Counted from the first letter of the stretch, positions 1 through 9,443 are shown. The stretch: DNA of 64,000 nt from DAOVVL01 sp965603095 (GCA_965603095.1 CBFDBQ010000001.1:118369-182368), one strand, 5' to 3'. The notes: a model not told the origin generated them from the letters alone. Numbers and translations are program-made.

Positions 1-53
1 TGTTTTCCTGCCCTGCCCTTAAACTATGTGGCACAGGACCAATTCTCGAGGCT

Positions 54-82
54 TATATAATCATGTGTAAATGGCTGTGCAA
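54..82 (-). promoter_or_regulatory. Sigma-70-like promoter reading out of the window, probably for dnaK
   Basis: On the minus strand TTGCAC (complement of 77-82) is followed after exactly 17 bases by TATATA (complement of 54-59). It lies downstream of grpE and points toward position 1, where dnaK is expected because hrcA-grpE-dnaK order is common. The target gene is not visible, so that part is inference. Positions 1-174 hold no convincing coding region. Confidence 0.5.
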
Positions 83-174
83 GCCCTGGGCAAGCGGGGT
101 TGGGGGTAATTCACACATTTTTTTAGTGGCTATATTCGTGCCTATTATTCGGGCTCCCTTGCCCCCGCCTAACC

Positions 175-936
175 TTAGGTCTCCTGATCTAGGTTGGATC
201 CGGGGTCGGTGTTCGTTTTTTCATAGCCACCTTGGCTTTCCGCCTCCCCGTCTGCATCGGCTTGCTCGGCACCCGCCTTTTCAGGCTTAGGCCCGCCAGT
301 GGCAACCAGCACCTGGGCCGGGCGCAACAGGCGGTCATGAAGCATAAAGCCCCGGCGTGTTACCTGCACCACGGTGCCGTCAGTTACATCGGTATTGGGG
401 ACCTGCCCAAGGGCATCCATTGTATTGTGATCAAACTGTTTGCCCAGGGCATCAATAGGTTTGATGGAATTTCTCTCAAACGCGCCCAATAGCTCGTTCA
501 TGGTCATTTCAATGCCCACATACAGGTTTTTCAAATTGGCATCTGCTTCGCGGGTTTCTTCGGGAATGGATGCCAGTGCCATTGTCATGTTATCAACAAC
601 ACCTAACAAATCACGGCCAAGATCCATATTTTTATATTTGGCTCCATCACTTTTTTCTCTGGCCGCTATGCGCCGGGTATTTTCGGCCTCTGATAATGCG
701 CGTAGCAATTTATCTTGTAGGTCGGCATTGGCGGCTTCTAGTTCGGCCACCGGGTCATGGATTTCTTCCCTGCCCCCATCGCCCATGTCTTCGTCGCCCA
801 TGCCTTCATCATTAAGGCCATCGGCGTCGGCAATTTCTTGGTCCAACTCCGCTTGCATTTCGGCATCATTGGCCGCCGCGATTTCGTCATCTGCGGGTTG
901 TTCGGTATTTTCGTTTTCGTTTTCTTGGTTTGTCAT
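175..936 (-). CDS. grpE: GrpE, nucleotide exchange factor of the DnaK chaperone
   Basis: GrpE releases ADP from DnaK in the cytoplasmic Hsp70 cycle. The 253-residue product has the family layout: a disordered, very acidic N-terminus (about residues 1-65), a long helix containing LSEAENTRRIAAREK, and a C-terminal beta domain with the signature HDRLLRPAQVLVA. It is longer than a typical GrpE of about 200 residues because both the N-terminal tail and a 35-residue hydrophilic C-terminal tail are extended. The N-tail carries a 15-base near-repeat (GMGDEDMGD). The gene begins 22 bases after hrcA and is probably cotranscribed with it. Confidence 0.95.
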   Translation of the reverse strand: MTNQENENENTEQPADDEIAAANDAEMQAELDQEIADADGLNDEGMGDEDMGDGGREEIHDPVAELEAANADLQDKLLRALSEAENTRRIAAREKSDGAKYKNMDLGRDLLGVVDNMTMALASIPEETREADANLKNLYVGIEMTMNELLGAFERNSIKPIDALGKQFDHNTMDALGQVPNTDVTDGTVVQVTRRGFMLHDRLLRPAQVLVATGGPKPEKAGAEQADADGEAESQGGYEKTNTDPGSNLDQET

Positions 937-958
937 TTTTTAGATCCGTTTATTTTGC

Positions 959-1999
959 TTAGCCGATTAATCTGCTGACTAGTCTTGCGGTATAATCCAC
1001 CATGGGAATAATTCTGGCATAATTCATGCGGGTTGGGCCAATAACACCAATGGCCCCAACTATTTGCTGCCTGCTGTCTTTATAGGGGCCGACAATTAAT
1101 GAACAGCCCGAATGTGAAAATAGGTTATTATCAGAGCCAATAAAAATTTGCACACCGTCGGCAGTATCGGTTTTTTCCAACAACGCCGACATTGATTCTT
1201 TTGCTTCTAATGCTTCAAAAAGCGCGCGAATGCGTTCAAGGTTATTTGTCGCATCTACATCTTCTAAAAGATGCGATTGCCCGCGAATAATAAGCGCTGG
1301 GGCATTATCACCATCGGCGCCCGACCAAACGGCGACACCTTCTTTGACAACTTGTGCAGTTAGGCTGTCTAGTTGGTCGCGATGATTTTTAAGTTCCTCA
1401 TTTATTGAAAGCAACGCTTCGTCTAACGAACGCCCAACAAAATGCGCTGAAAGATAGTTTGTTGCTTCAACCAATGCAGACGGAAGAATATTTAATGGTA
1501 CTTCTATAATGCGGTTTTCCACCACCCCGCTTTCGGTTACTAAAACCACCAACGCACGCCCGGGATTTAGGGCAACAAATTCAATGTGGCGCAATGGTGT
1601 TTGCGTTTTTGGTGCAACCACCAAACCAGCACAATTGGAAAGCCCCGATAGCGCACCGGTGGCGCGTTTAAGCATGCCTTCAACCGACGAGCCGGATGTT
1701 TTGCATTGGCCCTCGATGCTTTCGCGCTCATCCTTTGTTAGGTTGCCAACCTCTAGCAATCCATCAACGAAAAGTTTTAGTCCCACCTCGGTCGGTATGC
1801 GCCCGGCTGATGTGTGGGGTGAATATAAAAGTCCGGTGTCTTCCAGATCGGCCATCACGTTACGGATGGTGGCGGGTGAAAGGTCTATGCCCGCCATACG
1901 CGAAAGCGTACGCGAGCCCACCGGTTCGCCGGTTTTTATATAACCGTCCACAAGGGATCTAAATATTTCGCGCGAACGCTCATTTAATTCTGTAATCAT
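959..1999 (-). CDS. hrcA: HrcA, heat-inducible transcription repressor
   Basis: HrcA represses class I heat-shock operons by binding CIRCE operators, and GroEL modulates it. The N-terminal winged helix is clear (LNERSREIFRSLVDGYI, then LSPATIRNVMADLEDTG and the SAGRIPTE wing), followed by the ligand-like C-terminal domain, in 346 residues. I chose the ATG at 1999 because the family starts at MITELNERS; the frame stays open 12 codons further upstream. grpE follows 22 bases downstream. I saw no CIRCE palindrome (TTAGCACTC-N9-GAGTGCTAA) upstream, so the regulated targets probably lie outside the window. Confidence 0.94.
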   Translation of the reverse strand: MITELNERSREIFRSLVDGYIKTGEPVGSRTLSRMAGIDLSPATIRNVMADLEDTGLLYSPHTSAGRIPTEVGLKLFVDGLLEVGNLTKDERESIEGQCKTSGSSVEGMLKRATGALSGLSNCAGLVVAPKTQTPLRHIEFVALNPGRALVVLVTESGVVENRIIEVPLNILPSALVEATNYLSAHFVGRSLDEALLSINEELKNHRDQLDSLTAQVVKEGVAVWSGADGDNAPALIIRGQSHLLEDVDATNNLERIRALFEALEAKESMSALLEKTDTADGVQIFIGSDNNLFSHSGCSLIVGPYKDSRQQIVGAIGVIGPTRMNYARIIPMVDYTARLVSRLIG

Positions 2000-2158
2000 T
2001 TGGCAATAAGTAGTCCCGCTAACGAACCCAGTCAACGCACCGCACGCAAACTTTATTGGGTAGTTATTTTGACACTTGTCTTTGACAGCAGGGACCGGCC
2101 CAAGTAGCCTGCCCAGCTTAAATTATTATGAATGTTTAACTTGGAGCACCCAACCTTA

Positions 2159-2902
2159 ATGAGCCCATCTGTAAGCCCCACCGCAAGACCCTCTGGCCGC
2201 GACTTTGACCAACTGCGCCCCATTTCAATAGAGCCCGGATTTAGCAAACATGCCGAAGGTTCGGTCATGGTGCGCTTTGGCGATACCCATGTTCTTTGCA
2301 ACGCATCCATTGAAACCCGGGTTCCACCGTGGCTTCGGGGCAAGGGCGAAGGTTGGGTTACGGCCGAATATGGAATGTTACCACGGGCCACAACCGAGCG
2401 CATGGGCCGGGAAGCCGCCCGGGGCAAGCAATCTGGCCGCACCCAAGAAATTCAGCGTCTTATTGGGCGTTCGTTACGGGCCGTTACCGACCTTAAGGCC
2501 ATGGGTGAGATGCAAATAACGGTGGATTGCGATGTAATTCAGGCAGACGGCGGCACCCGCACCGCATCCATAACCGGGGCCTATGTGGCCATGCATCTGG
2601 CTTTCCAAAAAGCCAAAGAAGATGGGCTTATTGATACCATTCCGCTTACGGATCAAGTGGCCGCAGTTTCATGCGGGCTTTACGAAGGCACCGCCCTGCT
2701 TGACCTTGATTACCCCGAAGACAGCGCGGCGGAAGCCGATACCAACTTCGTCCTGACCGCCAAGGGCGGAATTGTTGAAATCCAAGGCACAGCTGAAGAT
2801 TTCCCATTTTCCGAAGAACAGTTCATGCAGTTATTGGCTCTGGCCAAAAAAGGCGTGGGCGAGCTGGTGGATATCCAAAAAAAGGTTCTAGGGCTTGAAT
2901 AA
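2159..2902 (+). CDS. rph: RNase PH
   Basis: This phosphorolytic 3'-to-5' exoribonuclease trims tRNA 3' ends. The product has the conserved [12 protein letters not shown] start, the block [36 protein letters not shown], and the [19 protein letters not shown] core. An in-frame ATG at 2132 would add nine residues; I prefer 2159 (247 residues) because it matches the family start and GGAG lies upstream at 2142-2145, though with a long spacing. It diverges from hrcA and overlaps rdgB by 8 bases. Confidence 0.95.
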   Translation: MSPSVSPTARPSGRDFDQLRPISIEPGFSKHAEGSVMVRFGDTHVLCNASIETRVPPWLRGKGEGWVTAEYGMLPRATTERMGREAARGKQSGRTQEIQRLIGRSLRAVTDLKAMGEMQITVDCDVIQADGGTRTASITGAYVAMHLAFQKAKEDGLIDTIPLTDQVAAVSCGLYEGTALLDLDYPEDSAAEADTNFVLTAKGGIVEIQGTAEDFPFSEEQFMQLLALAKKGVGELVDIQKKVLGLE

Positions 2903-3533
2903 AAGTAGCTTAAAAACCCATGCCGGGGGCGGTCACCGTCATTTTTCCGGGGGGAAGTTGGTAATTGCCAGCCACAATCCGGGCAAGGTGCGTGAAATTG
3001 CTGAATTGTTATCCCCATTTGGAGCCGAAGTTGTTTCGGCTGGGGAGCTAAATTTAGCCGAACCCGTAGAAGATGGCGATACCTTTATAAAAAACGCAGA
3101 AATCAAGGCATTGGCCGCCGCCACGGCTGCTAACCTGCCGGCATTGGCCGACGATAGCGGCCTTTGTGTTCATGCCCTTGGCGATGAACCGGGGGTTTAT
3201 TCGGCCCGTTGGGCGGGGCATGAGAAAGATTTTAACTTGGCCATGGAAAAGGTTGAGGCAGAGCTTCAAAAAACTAATAATCCTGATAAAAGCGCGCATT
3301 TTGCCTGCGCGCTGACGCTGGCTTGGCCCGACGGACACACGGAAACATTTGAAGGCACGGTGAGCGGTGCCCTGACATGGCCCATGCGGGGTGATAAGGG
3401 GTTTGGTTATGATCCGGTTTTTATTCCAAATGGCTTTGATATAACCTTTGCCGAGATGGATCCGGCCAAGAAACATTCCATGAGCCATCGGGCCAATGCA
3501 TTTGCCCAACTGGTTAGTGCTTGTTTTAATTAA
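2895..3533 (+). CDS. rdgB: XTP/dITP pyrophosphatase (RdgB/HAM1 family)
   Basis: RdgB hydrolyses non-canonical purine triphosphates (XTP, dITP) to keep them out of nucleic acids. Motifs seen are [10 protein letters not shown] near the N-terminus, [34 protein letters not shown] and HSMSHRANA. The frame opens with TTG at 2895, inside the rph stop region (TTGAATAA), which suggests translational coupling. A second TTG at 2957 would give a start (KLVIASHN) closer to the usual one, so the exact start is uncertain. Adjacent rph-rdgB pairs are common in alphaproteobacteria. Confidence 0.93.
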   Translation: MNKSSLKTHAGGGHRHFSGGKLVIASHNPGKVREIAELLSPFGAEVVSAGELNLAEPVEDGDTFIKNAEIKALAAATAANLPALADDSGLCVHALGDEPGVYSARWAGHEKDFNLAMEKVEAELQKTNNPDKSAHFACALTLAWPDGHTETFEGTVSGALTWPMRGDKGFGYDPVFIPNGFDITFAEMDPAKKHSMSHRANAFAQLVSACFN

Positions 3534-3550
3534 GTTTTTTATATGAAAAT

Positions 3551-3620
3551 AAGATTATCTACTTAATCTTAAAGTTATGTAACCATACACATTAAGATTA
3601 CCCATTTAATCTTATTTTTT
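3551..3620. repeat. Two identical-stem AT-rich hairpins after rdgB
   Basis: AAGATTA-6 bases-TAATCTT occurs at 3551-3570 and again at 3594-3613; the stems are identical and the six-base loops differ (tctact, cccatt). The second is followed by ATTTTTT. Either could act as a weak terminator for rph-rdgB or as paired protein-binding palindromes before hemW. Confidence 0.7.
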
Positions 3621-3665
3621 AACATGACCTGAATCTCGCTCTGGCCATAGGTTTTTGGTGCTACA

Positions 3666-4820
3666 ATGAATACTGCTTCAAGCAAAAGTCTAGCCCTCTA
3701 CGTTCACTGGCCATGGTGCAAGGCCAAGTGCCCCTATTGCGATTTTAATTCAAAAGTACCCACCGAGACCCCCGACCATGCCCAGTGGGCGGATGCCTAC
3801 GTATCCGAAATGAAATATTTTAATTCGCTGACCGGGAAAGTTCCTATTTCCAGCATTTTCTTTGGCGGCGGCACCCCATCGACCATGGCGGCCAAGACCG
3901 TAGGCCGCATTATTGAAACCGCCAGCGATTTATGGGGCCTGCAAGATAGCGTGGAAATAACCCTAGAGGCCAACCCCACATCGGTGGAGGTGGCGGGCCT
4001 AAAGGATTTTGCCAGCGCCGGGGTAAACCGGGTTTCCATTGGGGTGCAGTCATTAAATGATGAACGCCTTAAATTCCTTGGCCGCGAGCACAGCGGGCGT
4101 GAGGCCGTATACGCGCTGGAAACCGCCGCCAGTATTTTCCCCCGCTTTAATTTTGATCTTATTTATGCCGCCCCAAACCAAAGCGTTGATGAATGGCGGG
4201 ACGAGCTATTGCAGGCCATAAAACTGGGGGCCGACCATATGTCCCTGTACCAATTAAGCATCGAACCGGGCACCGCTTTTTTCCGCGATAATGTTTCACC
4301 GGCGGGTGAAGACAGCGCGGTCCAAATGTTTGAGATTACCCAAGAAATAATGAGCGCAAACAAAATGCCCGCTTATGAAATTTCTAACCACGCGCGCGCG
4401 GGTCACGAAAGCCGTCACAACATGGTTTACTGGCAGGGCGGTGAATATGTTGGCATCGGCCCCGGTGCCCATGGGCGCATTGGCACAGGCCGGGCACGAA
4501 CGGCCTACCATCAAATTGCTGATCCCACCCGCTGGCTAAACCGGGTTGCAACCGATGGCTTTGGCACCGCTAAAACTAAAACCATTGAAACCCGCCAATC
4601 AATTGAAGAGCGGGTAATGACCGGGCTAAGGATAACAAATGGAATTGAGCGCAAAAAATTTGAAAAAGATTTTAAACAAACACTAGAAAGCGTGCTTAAC
4701 CTCGAACAGCTTGCCCATCTGGTTGAGTTAAATTTAATTGAAATAGATGATGCTGGAATACGGGCAACCAATAATGGACGCATAAAACTAAACGCCATAA
4801 TCGAACGCTTGCTTGAATAG
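3666..4820 (+). CDS. hemW: HemW, heme chaperone of the radical SAM family
   Basis: HemW is a radical SAM protein related to coproporphyrinogen dehydrogenase that handles heme rather than oxidising porphyrinogen. The cluster motif C-x3-C-x2-C is at residues 18, 22 and 25 (CKAKCPYC), and FFGGGTPS and GVQSLNDERL are the usual SAM-domain motifs. It has 384 residues, a normal length. It is separated from rdgB by the paired hairpins and meets the next gene tail to tail with a 4-base gap. It was formerly annotated as HemN-like; the short N-terminus before the cysteines favours HemW. Confidence 0.93.
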   Translation: MNTASSKSLALYVHWPWCKAKCPYCDFNSKVPTETPDHAQWADAYVSEMKYFNSLTGKVPISSIFFGGGTPSTMAAKTVGRIIETASDLWGLQDSVEITLEANPTSVEVAGLKDFASAGVNRVSIGVQSLNDERLKFLGREHSGREAVYALETAASIFPRFNFDLIYAAPNQSVDEWRDELLQAIKLGADHMSLYQLSIEPGTAFFRDNVSPAGEDSAVQMFEITQEIMSANKMPAYEISNHARAGHESRHNMVYWQGGEYVGIGPGAHGRIGTGRARTAYHQIADPTRWLNRVATDGFGTAKTKTIETRQSIEERVMTGLRITNGIERKKFEKDFKQTLESVLNLEQLAHLVELNLIEIDDAGIRATNNGRIKLNAIIERLLE

Positions 4821-4824
4821 GGCT

Positions 4825-6249
4825 CTACAGCTTATTGGGCGAGGGGCTTATGGTTGTGGGACGTTTTTTTCCAACTCGCAAAACCGCTAAGCCGCGCTCA
4901 ACCAGACCGTCAGCACCAAAACGGAAAACTCCATCGCGCCCAACAAAACCGCTAGATTGTGTTATTTGTGATAGCGCAAACGGGTTTTTATTTTTTTCAC
5001 GGGCCAACACAATTGAAACTGCCAAGGCGTCATAGGCCAAGGTTGTCAAGCGGTGGGGTTGGGTGCTGAAAGCATTCTTGTACCTGATAAAAAATTCTTC
5101 TCGTGCCTTTGGGTCGGGTGCGGCAAACCAGCCTTTTAATAATGCCGGTTCTGCGCCAAGGCCCGGCTCATCCCAGAGCCCGGTTCCAAGTATTTTGACC
5201 TTGGTCGGGTCGACATCATAAAAAGGCAATAGTGCCGCAACCTCGATTAAACGTTTTCCGCCATCGGCCACCAACAATGCATCAAACGGCGGCTCGCCAA
5301 TTGTTTGCAGGTCCTTCAATGCTTCAAGCTGGGCGATGGATTCAGCGTCCTCCAGCCCGACAAGCTGGTCCTTTAATTCAACCAGTGCATTATTACGAAT
5401 ATCAAAATCAGCAACGCGGCGGACCGGCCCGGAAAAATCGGTAGCCTGCGGATCATATAGGTCTTGGGCCACCACCAATGCACCGAACTCCGCCGTTATA
5501 TTATTAAGCGCGTTAGCCACCGCCGCACCATATGGATTGTCGGGTGCCAACAGGGCAAAGCGGTTGTGGCCGCGTAACATGGCGTAATGCACCACACGCC
5601 TTACCTCGTCTTCGGGGAAAAATCCCATGGTGAAAACACCATTGCCAACAATGCGGCGGTCTGAAGAAAAACCTATTACCGGAACATTTGCGGCACGGGC
5701 CTGATGGGCAATGGCGCTTACCGAGCTGGACAAAAGCGGGCCAATAATGGCCCTTGCGCCATCACCAATTGCCAAACGGGCGGCTTCGTTTGCGCCCTCG
5801 GGGGTTCCTTTGGTGTCGCGAATAAGTATTTCAAAATTATCAGGCGCAAAATCGAAAAGCGCAAGTTCAGCCGCATTTAACATGGCATTGCCAATGCGCG
5901 AATTGGCGCCGCTTAACGGCAATAACAGGGCAACCCTAATTCCATCACTAGCAGGCAGGGGGGGCGGAACAACGAATGAGCTGTCTGGTTTGGGCATACG
6001 GCCCAGTAATTCTTGTAATGATGGCAGTTGCGGTGGCCTGGCCCCTGCTGTTTTTGTATCGGTGGTGGGGCGAGATTTATTTTGGGTAGTGTCAGGTTCG
6101 GCTGTTTGTTTATCATCTGTACTAGATGGGCCCTGCAGCCAATCCGGTAATTTAACCGTTCTTTGCCCCGGTGCACAGGCGCCAAGCATTAGCACCGCAA
6201 CTAACGTTGCGGCTGAATAAGCCCTGGCTCTGCTTGTAATCCAATTCAT
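4825..6249 (-). CDS. LppC/LpoA-like lipoprotein, periplasmic-binding-protein fold
   Basis: The product (474 residues) has a lipoprotein signal ending in LGAC with Cys25, a Thr/Pro-rich linker to about residue 95, then a type I periplasmic-binding fold starting IRVALLLPLSGANSRIG. In E. coli the relative LpoA activates penicillin-binding protein 1A from the outer membrane. Alphaproteobacterial members are annotated as penicillin-binding protein activators by similarity, and a ligand-binding role remains possible. It diverges from yraN, the conserved arrangement, but rsmI, often present here, is missing. Confidence 0.85.
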   Translation of the reverse strand: MNWITSRARAYSAATLVAVLMLGACAPGQRTVKLPDWLQGPSSTDDKQTAEPDTTQNKSRPTTDTKTAGARPPQLPSLQELLGRMPKPDSSFVVPPPLPASDGIRVALLLPLSGANSRIGNAMLNAAELALFDFAPDNFEILIRDTKGTPEGANEAARLAIGDGARAIIGPLLSSSVSAIAHQARAANVPVIGFSSDRRIVGNGVFTMGFFPEDEVRRVVHYAMLRGHNRFALLAPDNPYGAAVANALNNITAEFGALVVAQDLYDPQATDFSGPVRRVADFDIRNNALVELKDQLVGLEDAESIAQLEALKDLQTIGEPPFDALLVADGGKRLIEVAALLPFYDVDPTKVKILGTGLWDEPGLGAEPALLKGWFAAPDPKAREEFFIRYKNAFSTQPHRLTTLAYDALAVSIVLAREKNKNPFALSQITQSSGFVGRDGVFRFGADGLVERGLAVLRVGKKRPTTISPSPNKL

Positions 6250-6318
6250 TTGTTTATGCTCTTTATCGTCGCCATAATAAGGCTGGTTCGAGAAAAATAA
6301 GGTAGCGGGAGTAATCAG

Positions 6319-6717
6319 TTGAGTAAACCCAAACCACCTGCAAAATCCGCCGCCAGCACTCGTGGATTTTTGGCAAACAAACGTGGAAAACGTACCGAAC
6401 GACTGGCCAAGTGGTGGTTAAGGATGCGCGGATATAAAATACTTTGCCAAAATTTTAGAACCCCGGTCGGTGAAATAGACTTAATAGCCACAAGGGGTGG
6501 GGTGGTTTGCTTTGTAGAAGTAAAGGCGCGCAGCAATATTAATGACGCCATCTATGCAATTTCGACCAACCAAAAGGCGCGCATAGAACGCGCGGCAGAA
6601 TATTTTTTAAAAAAACACCCCCATCTATACAATCAAGATATAAGGTTTGATGCTTTCGTCTCAAGCGGTGGCATAGGCGGCAGGCTAATAAAAGACGCTT
6701 GGCGACCCGGATGGTAG
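6319..6717 (+). CDS. yraN: YraN/UPF0102 family, nuclease-fold protein
   Basis: This is a 132-residue protein with the restriction-endonuclease-like core GEIDLIATRGGVVCFVEVKAR, preceded by the RTERLAKWWLRMRGYKIL helix. The Asp and Glu-x-Lys of that core are the expected metal and catalytic positions; the biological substrate is unknown for the family. The start is TTG at 6319. The neighbourhood LppC-yraN-BON lipoprotein parallels lpoA-yraN-yraP(dolP) of enterobacteria. Confidence 0.9.
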   Translation: MSKPKPPAKSAASTRGFLANKRGKRTERLAKWWLRMRGYKILCQNFRTPVGEIDLIATRGGVVCFVEVKARSNINDAIYAISTNQKARIERAAEYFLKKHPHLYNQDIRFDAFVSSGGIGGRLIKDAWRPGW

Positions 6718-6805
6718 CTAAAGGCGGCAATATAGTTGCAACCTTTATGGTTTATTAATCGACAAATAAGAAAATATAAATGAAAAATTATATAGGGATA
6801 AACAG

Positions 6806-7381
6806 TTGAATTATTTTCGTCTCATTTTTATTTTATTTTTTGCATCTTATCTTGCTGCCTGCACGCCCATTGGCGCAGTTGTAGGTGTGGGTGCCGCCGC
6901 CGGAGTGGCGGCCTATCAGGAACGTGGCATTGATGGCGTTGCCCGCGACCTTAAAATTGCAACAAGAATTAAAGATCGCTTCCTGCAACACGACCACAAA
7001 CTTTTAACCGATATAGGGATAGAGGTTTACGAGGCCCGTGTTTTATTAACCGGGCATGTGGCCGATGAAGATGTTCGCGCAACTGCTGTACGGCTTGCTT
7101 GGCAAGCAGACGGAGTTGGGGAAGTTATAAATGAAATTATTGTCACACCCGATGGCAGCATTATTGATACCGCCCGCGATGCATGGATAACCGGAACGCT
7201 GCATTCAAAGATTACGTTTGATGATAACATTTTGGCTATTAATTATGCGGTAGAGACTGTTGGCGGCGTTGTTTACCTAATAGGAATAGCCCAAAGTGAT
7301 GTTGAGCTAGAAATGGTTAAAAATCACGCTCGCTCAATTTCATATGTTCAGCGCATAATCAGCCACGTAAGAATTAAATAG
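6806..7381 (+). CDS. Double BON-domain lipoprotein (DolP/YraP-like)
   Basis: The product (191 residues) has a lipoprotein signal with lipobox LAAC (Cys19), then a glycine/alanine-rich stretch and two BON domains, one starting near DLKIATRIKDRFLQHD and one near WITGTLHSKITFDD. DolP proteins bind anionic phospholipid and support outer-membrane integrity and BAM function. The start is TTG at 6806. The position after yraN matches the enterobacterial arrangement, which supports orthology. Confidence 0.87.
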   Translation: MNYFRLIFILFFASYLAACTPIGAVVGVGAAAGVAAYQERGIDGVARDLKIATRIKDRFLQHDHKLLTDIGIEVYEARVLLTGHVADEDVRATAVRLAWQADGVGEVINEIIVTPDGSIIDTARDAWITGTLHSKITFDDNILAINYAVETVGGVVYLIGIAQSDVELEMVKNHARSISYVQRIISHVRIK

Positions 7382-7420
7382 GTAGAATTAAATAAGGGCA
7401 AACAAGAAGGGTTTAAGCAC

Positions 7421-8269
7421 ATGGCATCGCAACATCTTGATCTTTCGCACCAACTACGTGAAATCGGGTTACAAAACGATGAAGATATAGATGTCGCCGA
7501 TGCCGCATTGTTGTTGGCCGCCCATGAGCTATTAGGTGGAGTACGGTTAAATAGTTACCGTCGTCATCTTGAGCGTCTGGTAACAGATGTTACTAACTAC
7601 GCCGCCGGGGAATTAAGCGACCCATACCTAGTGGCAGAGGGCATGCAACAGGTTCTGGCAAAAAGATACGGTTACGCCGGGTCATACAATGTGTTTGAAA
7701 CCGATGAAAGCGCAAATCTAATCCACACCATCGACAGCAGGCGTGGCAACGGCGGAACCTTGTGCGTAATTTATCTGCATGTGGCCCGCAAGCTAGGCCT
7801 TGATGCAGAGGCAATAGATTTCCCACCGCGCCCATTAATTGGCGTAACTGCACCGGGTGGGCGCATAATTATTGACCCGTTCGAAGGCGGGCAAGAACTA
7901 GAGGCGCCGGCCATGCGCGCCATCATGAAAGACCTGTTTGGCGACAAAACCGAACTGAGGCCGCGCCACTTAAGAAACACAGGAAACCGCGGATTATTGC
8001 TACAGTTACAAGGTGAAATTAAACACCAGCATTTACGTACCGCAGAAACCGATGCTGCGCTGGCAACCGTTGAACGCATGCTTATGATAGCGCCAGGCGA
8101 ACTTGAACTTTGGCGCGAGGTCGGCATTTTACATTCTAGGCTCGACCATGTGGAAGAAGCTATTTTGGCATTGGAAAAATTTCTTACAATCCCCGGATCA
8201 GAGGCCCATCGCTATCAAGCAAGCCAGCTATTACAACAATTGTATGGTCGTCTTGATGGATCTAGATAG
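7421..8269 (+). CDS. SirB1/YchA family protein (transglutaminase-like plus TPR)
   Basis: The 282-residue product resembles the SirB1 family: an N-terminal helical part (AALLLAAHELLGGVRLNSY), a transglutaminase-like core (IDSRRGNGGTLCVIYLHVARKLGLDA) and a C-terminal TPR-like tail (residues about 210-280). The family's usual PGHFLV segment is replaced by PPRPLIG, so the expected histidine is absent and the protein may be non-catalytic. It lies between the dolP-like gene and gshB with short gaps, suggesting one transcript. The role in the cell is unknown. Confidence 0.8.
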   Translation: MASQHLDLSHQLREIGLQNDEDIDVADAALLLAAHELLGGVRLNSYRRHLERLVTDVTNYAAGELSDPYLVAEGMQQVLAKRYGYAGSYNVFETDESANLIHTIDSRRGNGGTLCVIYLHVARKLGLDAEAIDFPPRPLIGVTAPGGRIIIDPFEGGQELEAPAMRAIMKDLFGDKTELRPRHLRNTGNRGLLLQLQGEIKHQHLRTAETDAALATVERMLMIAPGELELWREVGILHSRLDHVEEAILALEKFLTIPGSEAHRYQASQLLQQLYGRLDGSR

Positions 8270-8296
8270 TTATAAAGACAGCATTAGGATTAATTT

Positions 8297-9235
8297 ATGT
8301 CTCTTAAAGTAGCCCTGCAAATGGACCCGGTCCAAAACATCGACATCGATGCCGATAGCTCGTTTGTTATTGGGGTGGAGGCATTGGCACGCAGGCATGA
8401 GCTTTATTATTATAAACCACAAGACATTGCCCTTGATGGAGCAACTGTAGTTGCAAATTCATATCGGCTGGATCTAAGGCGTGAAAAAGGAAATCACTTT
8501 TCACTTTCAGAACAAAAAATTCGCAACCTTGCAGAAATGGATGTGATTTTATTACGCCAAGACCCGCCATTTGATATGTCTTACATCACCACCACGTATT
8601 TGTTGGATATGATCCATCCAAAAACATTGGTGGTAAATAACCCCAGCGAAGTCCGGGCCAATTCTGAAAAGCTTTACGTTGCACGGTTTCCTGAATTAAT
8701 GGCGCCAACACTGGTTAGCCGCAACACGGAACAAATTTCCAGTTTTCGCAAATTACACAAAGATATAATTTTAAAACCACTTTATGGAAATGGTGGGGCT
8801 GGTGTATTTCATGTCGGGCCCGATGATGAAAACATGGGCGCGCTTTTAGAAATGCTGTTTGCGGGAAACAACGAACCAATAATGGTGCAAGCATACCTGC
8901 CCGATGTGCGCGCAGGTGATAAACGAATTATTCTTATTGATGGCGAGGCCTTGGGTGCGATTAATCGTATTCCGGCAGACGGCGATGCCCGTGCCAATAT
9001 GCACGCAGGCGGACAGGCGGTTAAATGCGAACTGAGCGCGCGCGACAAAGAAATATGTGCCGTCATTGGCCCTGATTTAAAAAAACGCGGACTGTTGTTT
9101 GCCGGCATTGATGTTATCGGCGGGTGCCTAACAGAAATTAATGTTACCTCGCCCACGGGCTTACAAGAAATTACCCGCTTTGATGGCAACCAGCTTGAAA
9201 AAAGCCTGTGGGACGCCATAGAAAAACGTCTCTAG
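8297..9235 (+). CDS. gshB: Glutathione synthetase
   Basis: GshB joins gamma-glutamylcysteine and glycine using ATP. The 312-residue sequence has the prokaryotic GshB N-domain (DPVQNIDIDADSSF), the LLRQDPPFDMSYITTTYLL motif, the ATP-grasp segment KPLYGNGGAGVF and the C-terminal EINVTSPTGLQEI signature. The length is typical. It is the last gene of a rightward run and faces a small reverse gene 7 bases away. Confidence 0.96.
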   Translation: MSLKVALQMDPVQNIDIDADSSFVIGVEALARRHELYYYKPQDIALDGATVVANSYRLDLRREKGNHFSLSEQKIRNLAEMDVILLRQDPPFDMSYITTTYLLDMIHPKTLVVNNPSEVRANSEKLYVARFPELMAPTLVSRNTEQISSFRKLHKDIILKPLYGNGGAGVFHVGPDDENMGALLEMLFAGNNEPIMVQAYLPDVRAGDKRIILIDGEALGAINRIPADGDARANMHAGGQAVKCELSARDKEICAVIGPDLKKRGLLFAGIDVIGGCLTEINVTSPTGLQEITRFDGNQLEKSLWDAIEKRL

Positions 9236-9242
9236 TGAGCCG

Positions 9243-9443
9243 CTAGTGAATTGTCCGGCTGGCGGGCGCAGGCATTTCATCATCGGCCCCATAGATAACA
9301 AACCACCAATTATGATCGGGCGTCGTGTTTGAATAATGTTCAAGCCTAGCTTTGGCCTGCTGGGCGTCACCATTGGCACGTTCGATAAGTTGGCTGTCTT
9401 TAAAAATAGCGAAACGGGTAAATGGGCCCTGTCTTGATTGCAT
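9243..9443 (-). CDS. Small conserved-looking hypothetical protein (66 aa)
   Basis: I do not recognise a family. The short, soluble product contains RFAIFKDSQLIERANGDAQQ and NWWFVIYGADDEMPAP, resembling a compact alpha/beta fold. Support for its being a gene: protein-like composition, and a good ribosome-binding site (AAAGGAAC, 6 bases before the ATG). It converges with gshB. The upstream region contains a perfect DnaA box. Confidence 0.6.
   Translation of the reverse strand: MQSRQGPFTRFAIFKDSQLIERANGDAQQAKARLEHYSNTTPDHNWWFVIYGADDEMPAPASRTIH

Noticed and set aside
440..943. Long reverse-complement open frames over grpE, hrcA and other genes
   Set aside because: They are shadows of real genes on the opposite strand with poor composition, no ribosome-binding sites and no recognisable motifs.
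2000..2158. CIRCE operator upstream of hrcA
   Set aside because: No TTAGCACTC-N9-GAGTGCTAA palindrome is present; two TTGACA hexamers occur but lack a good -10 partner.
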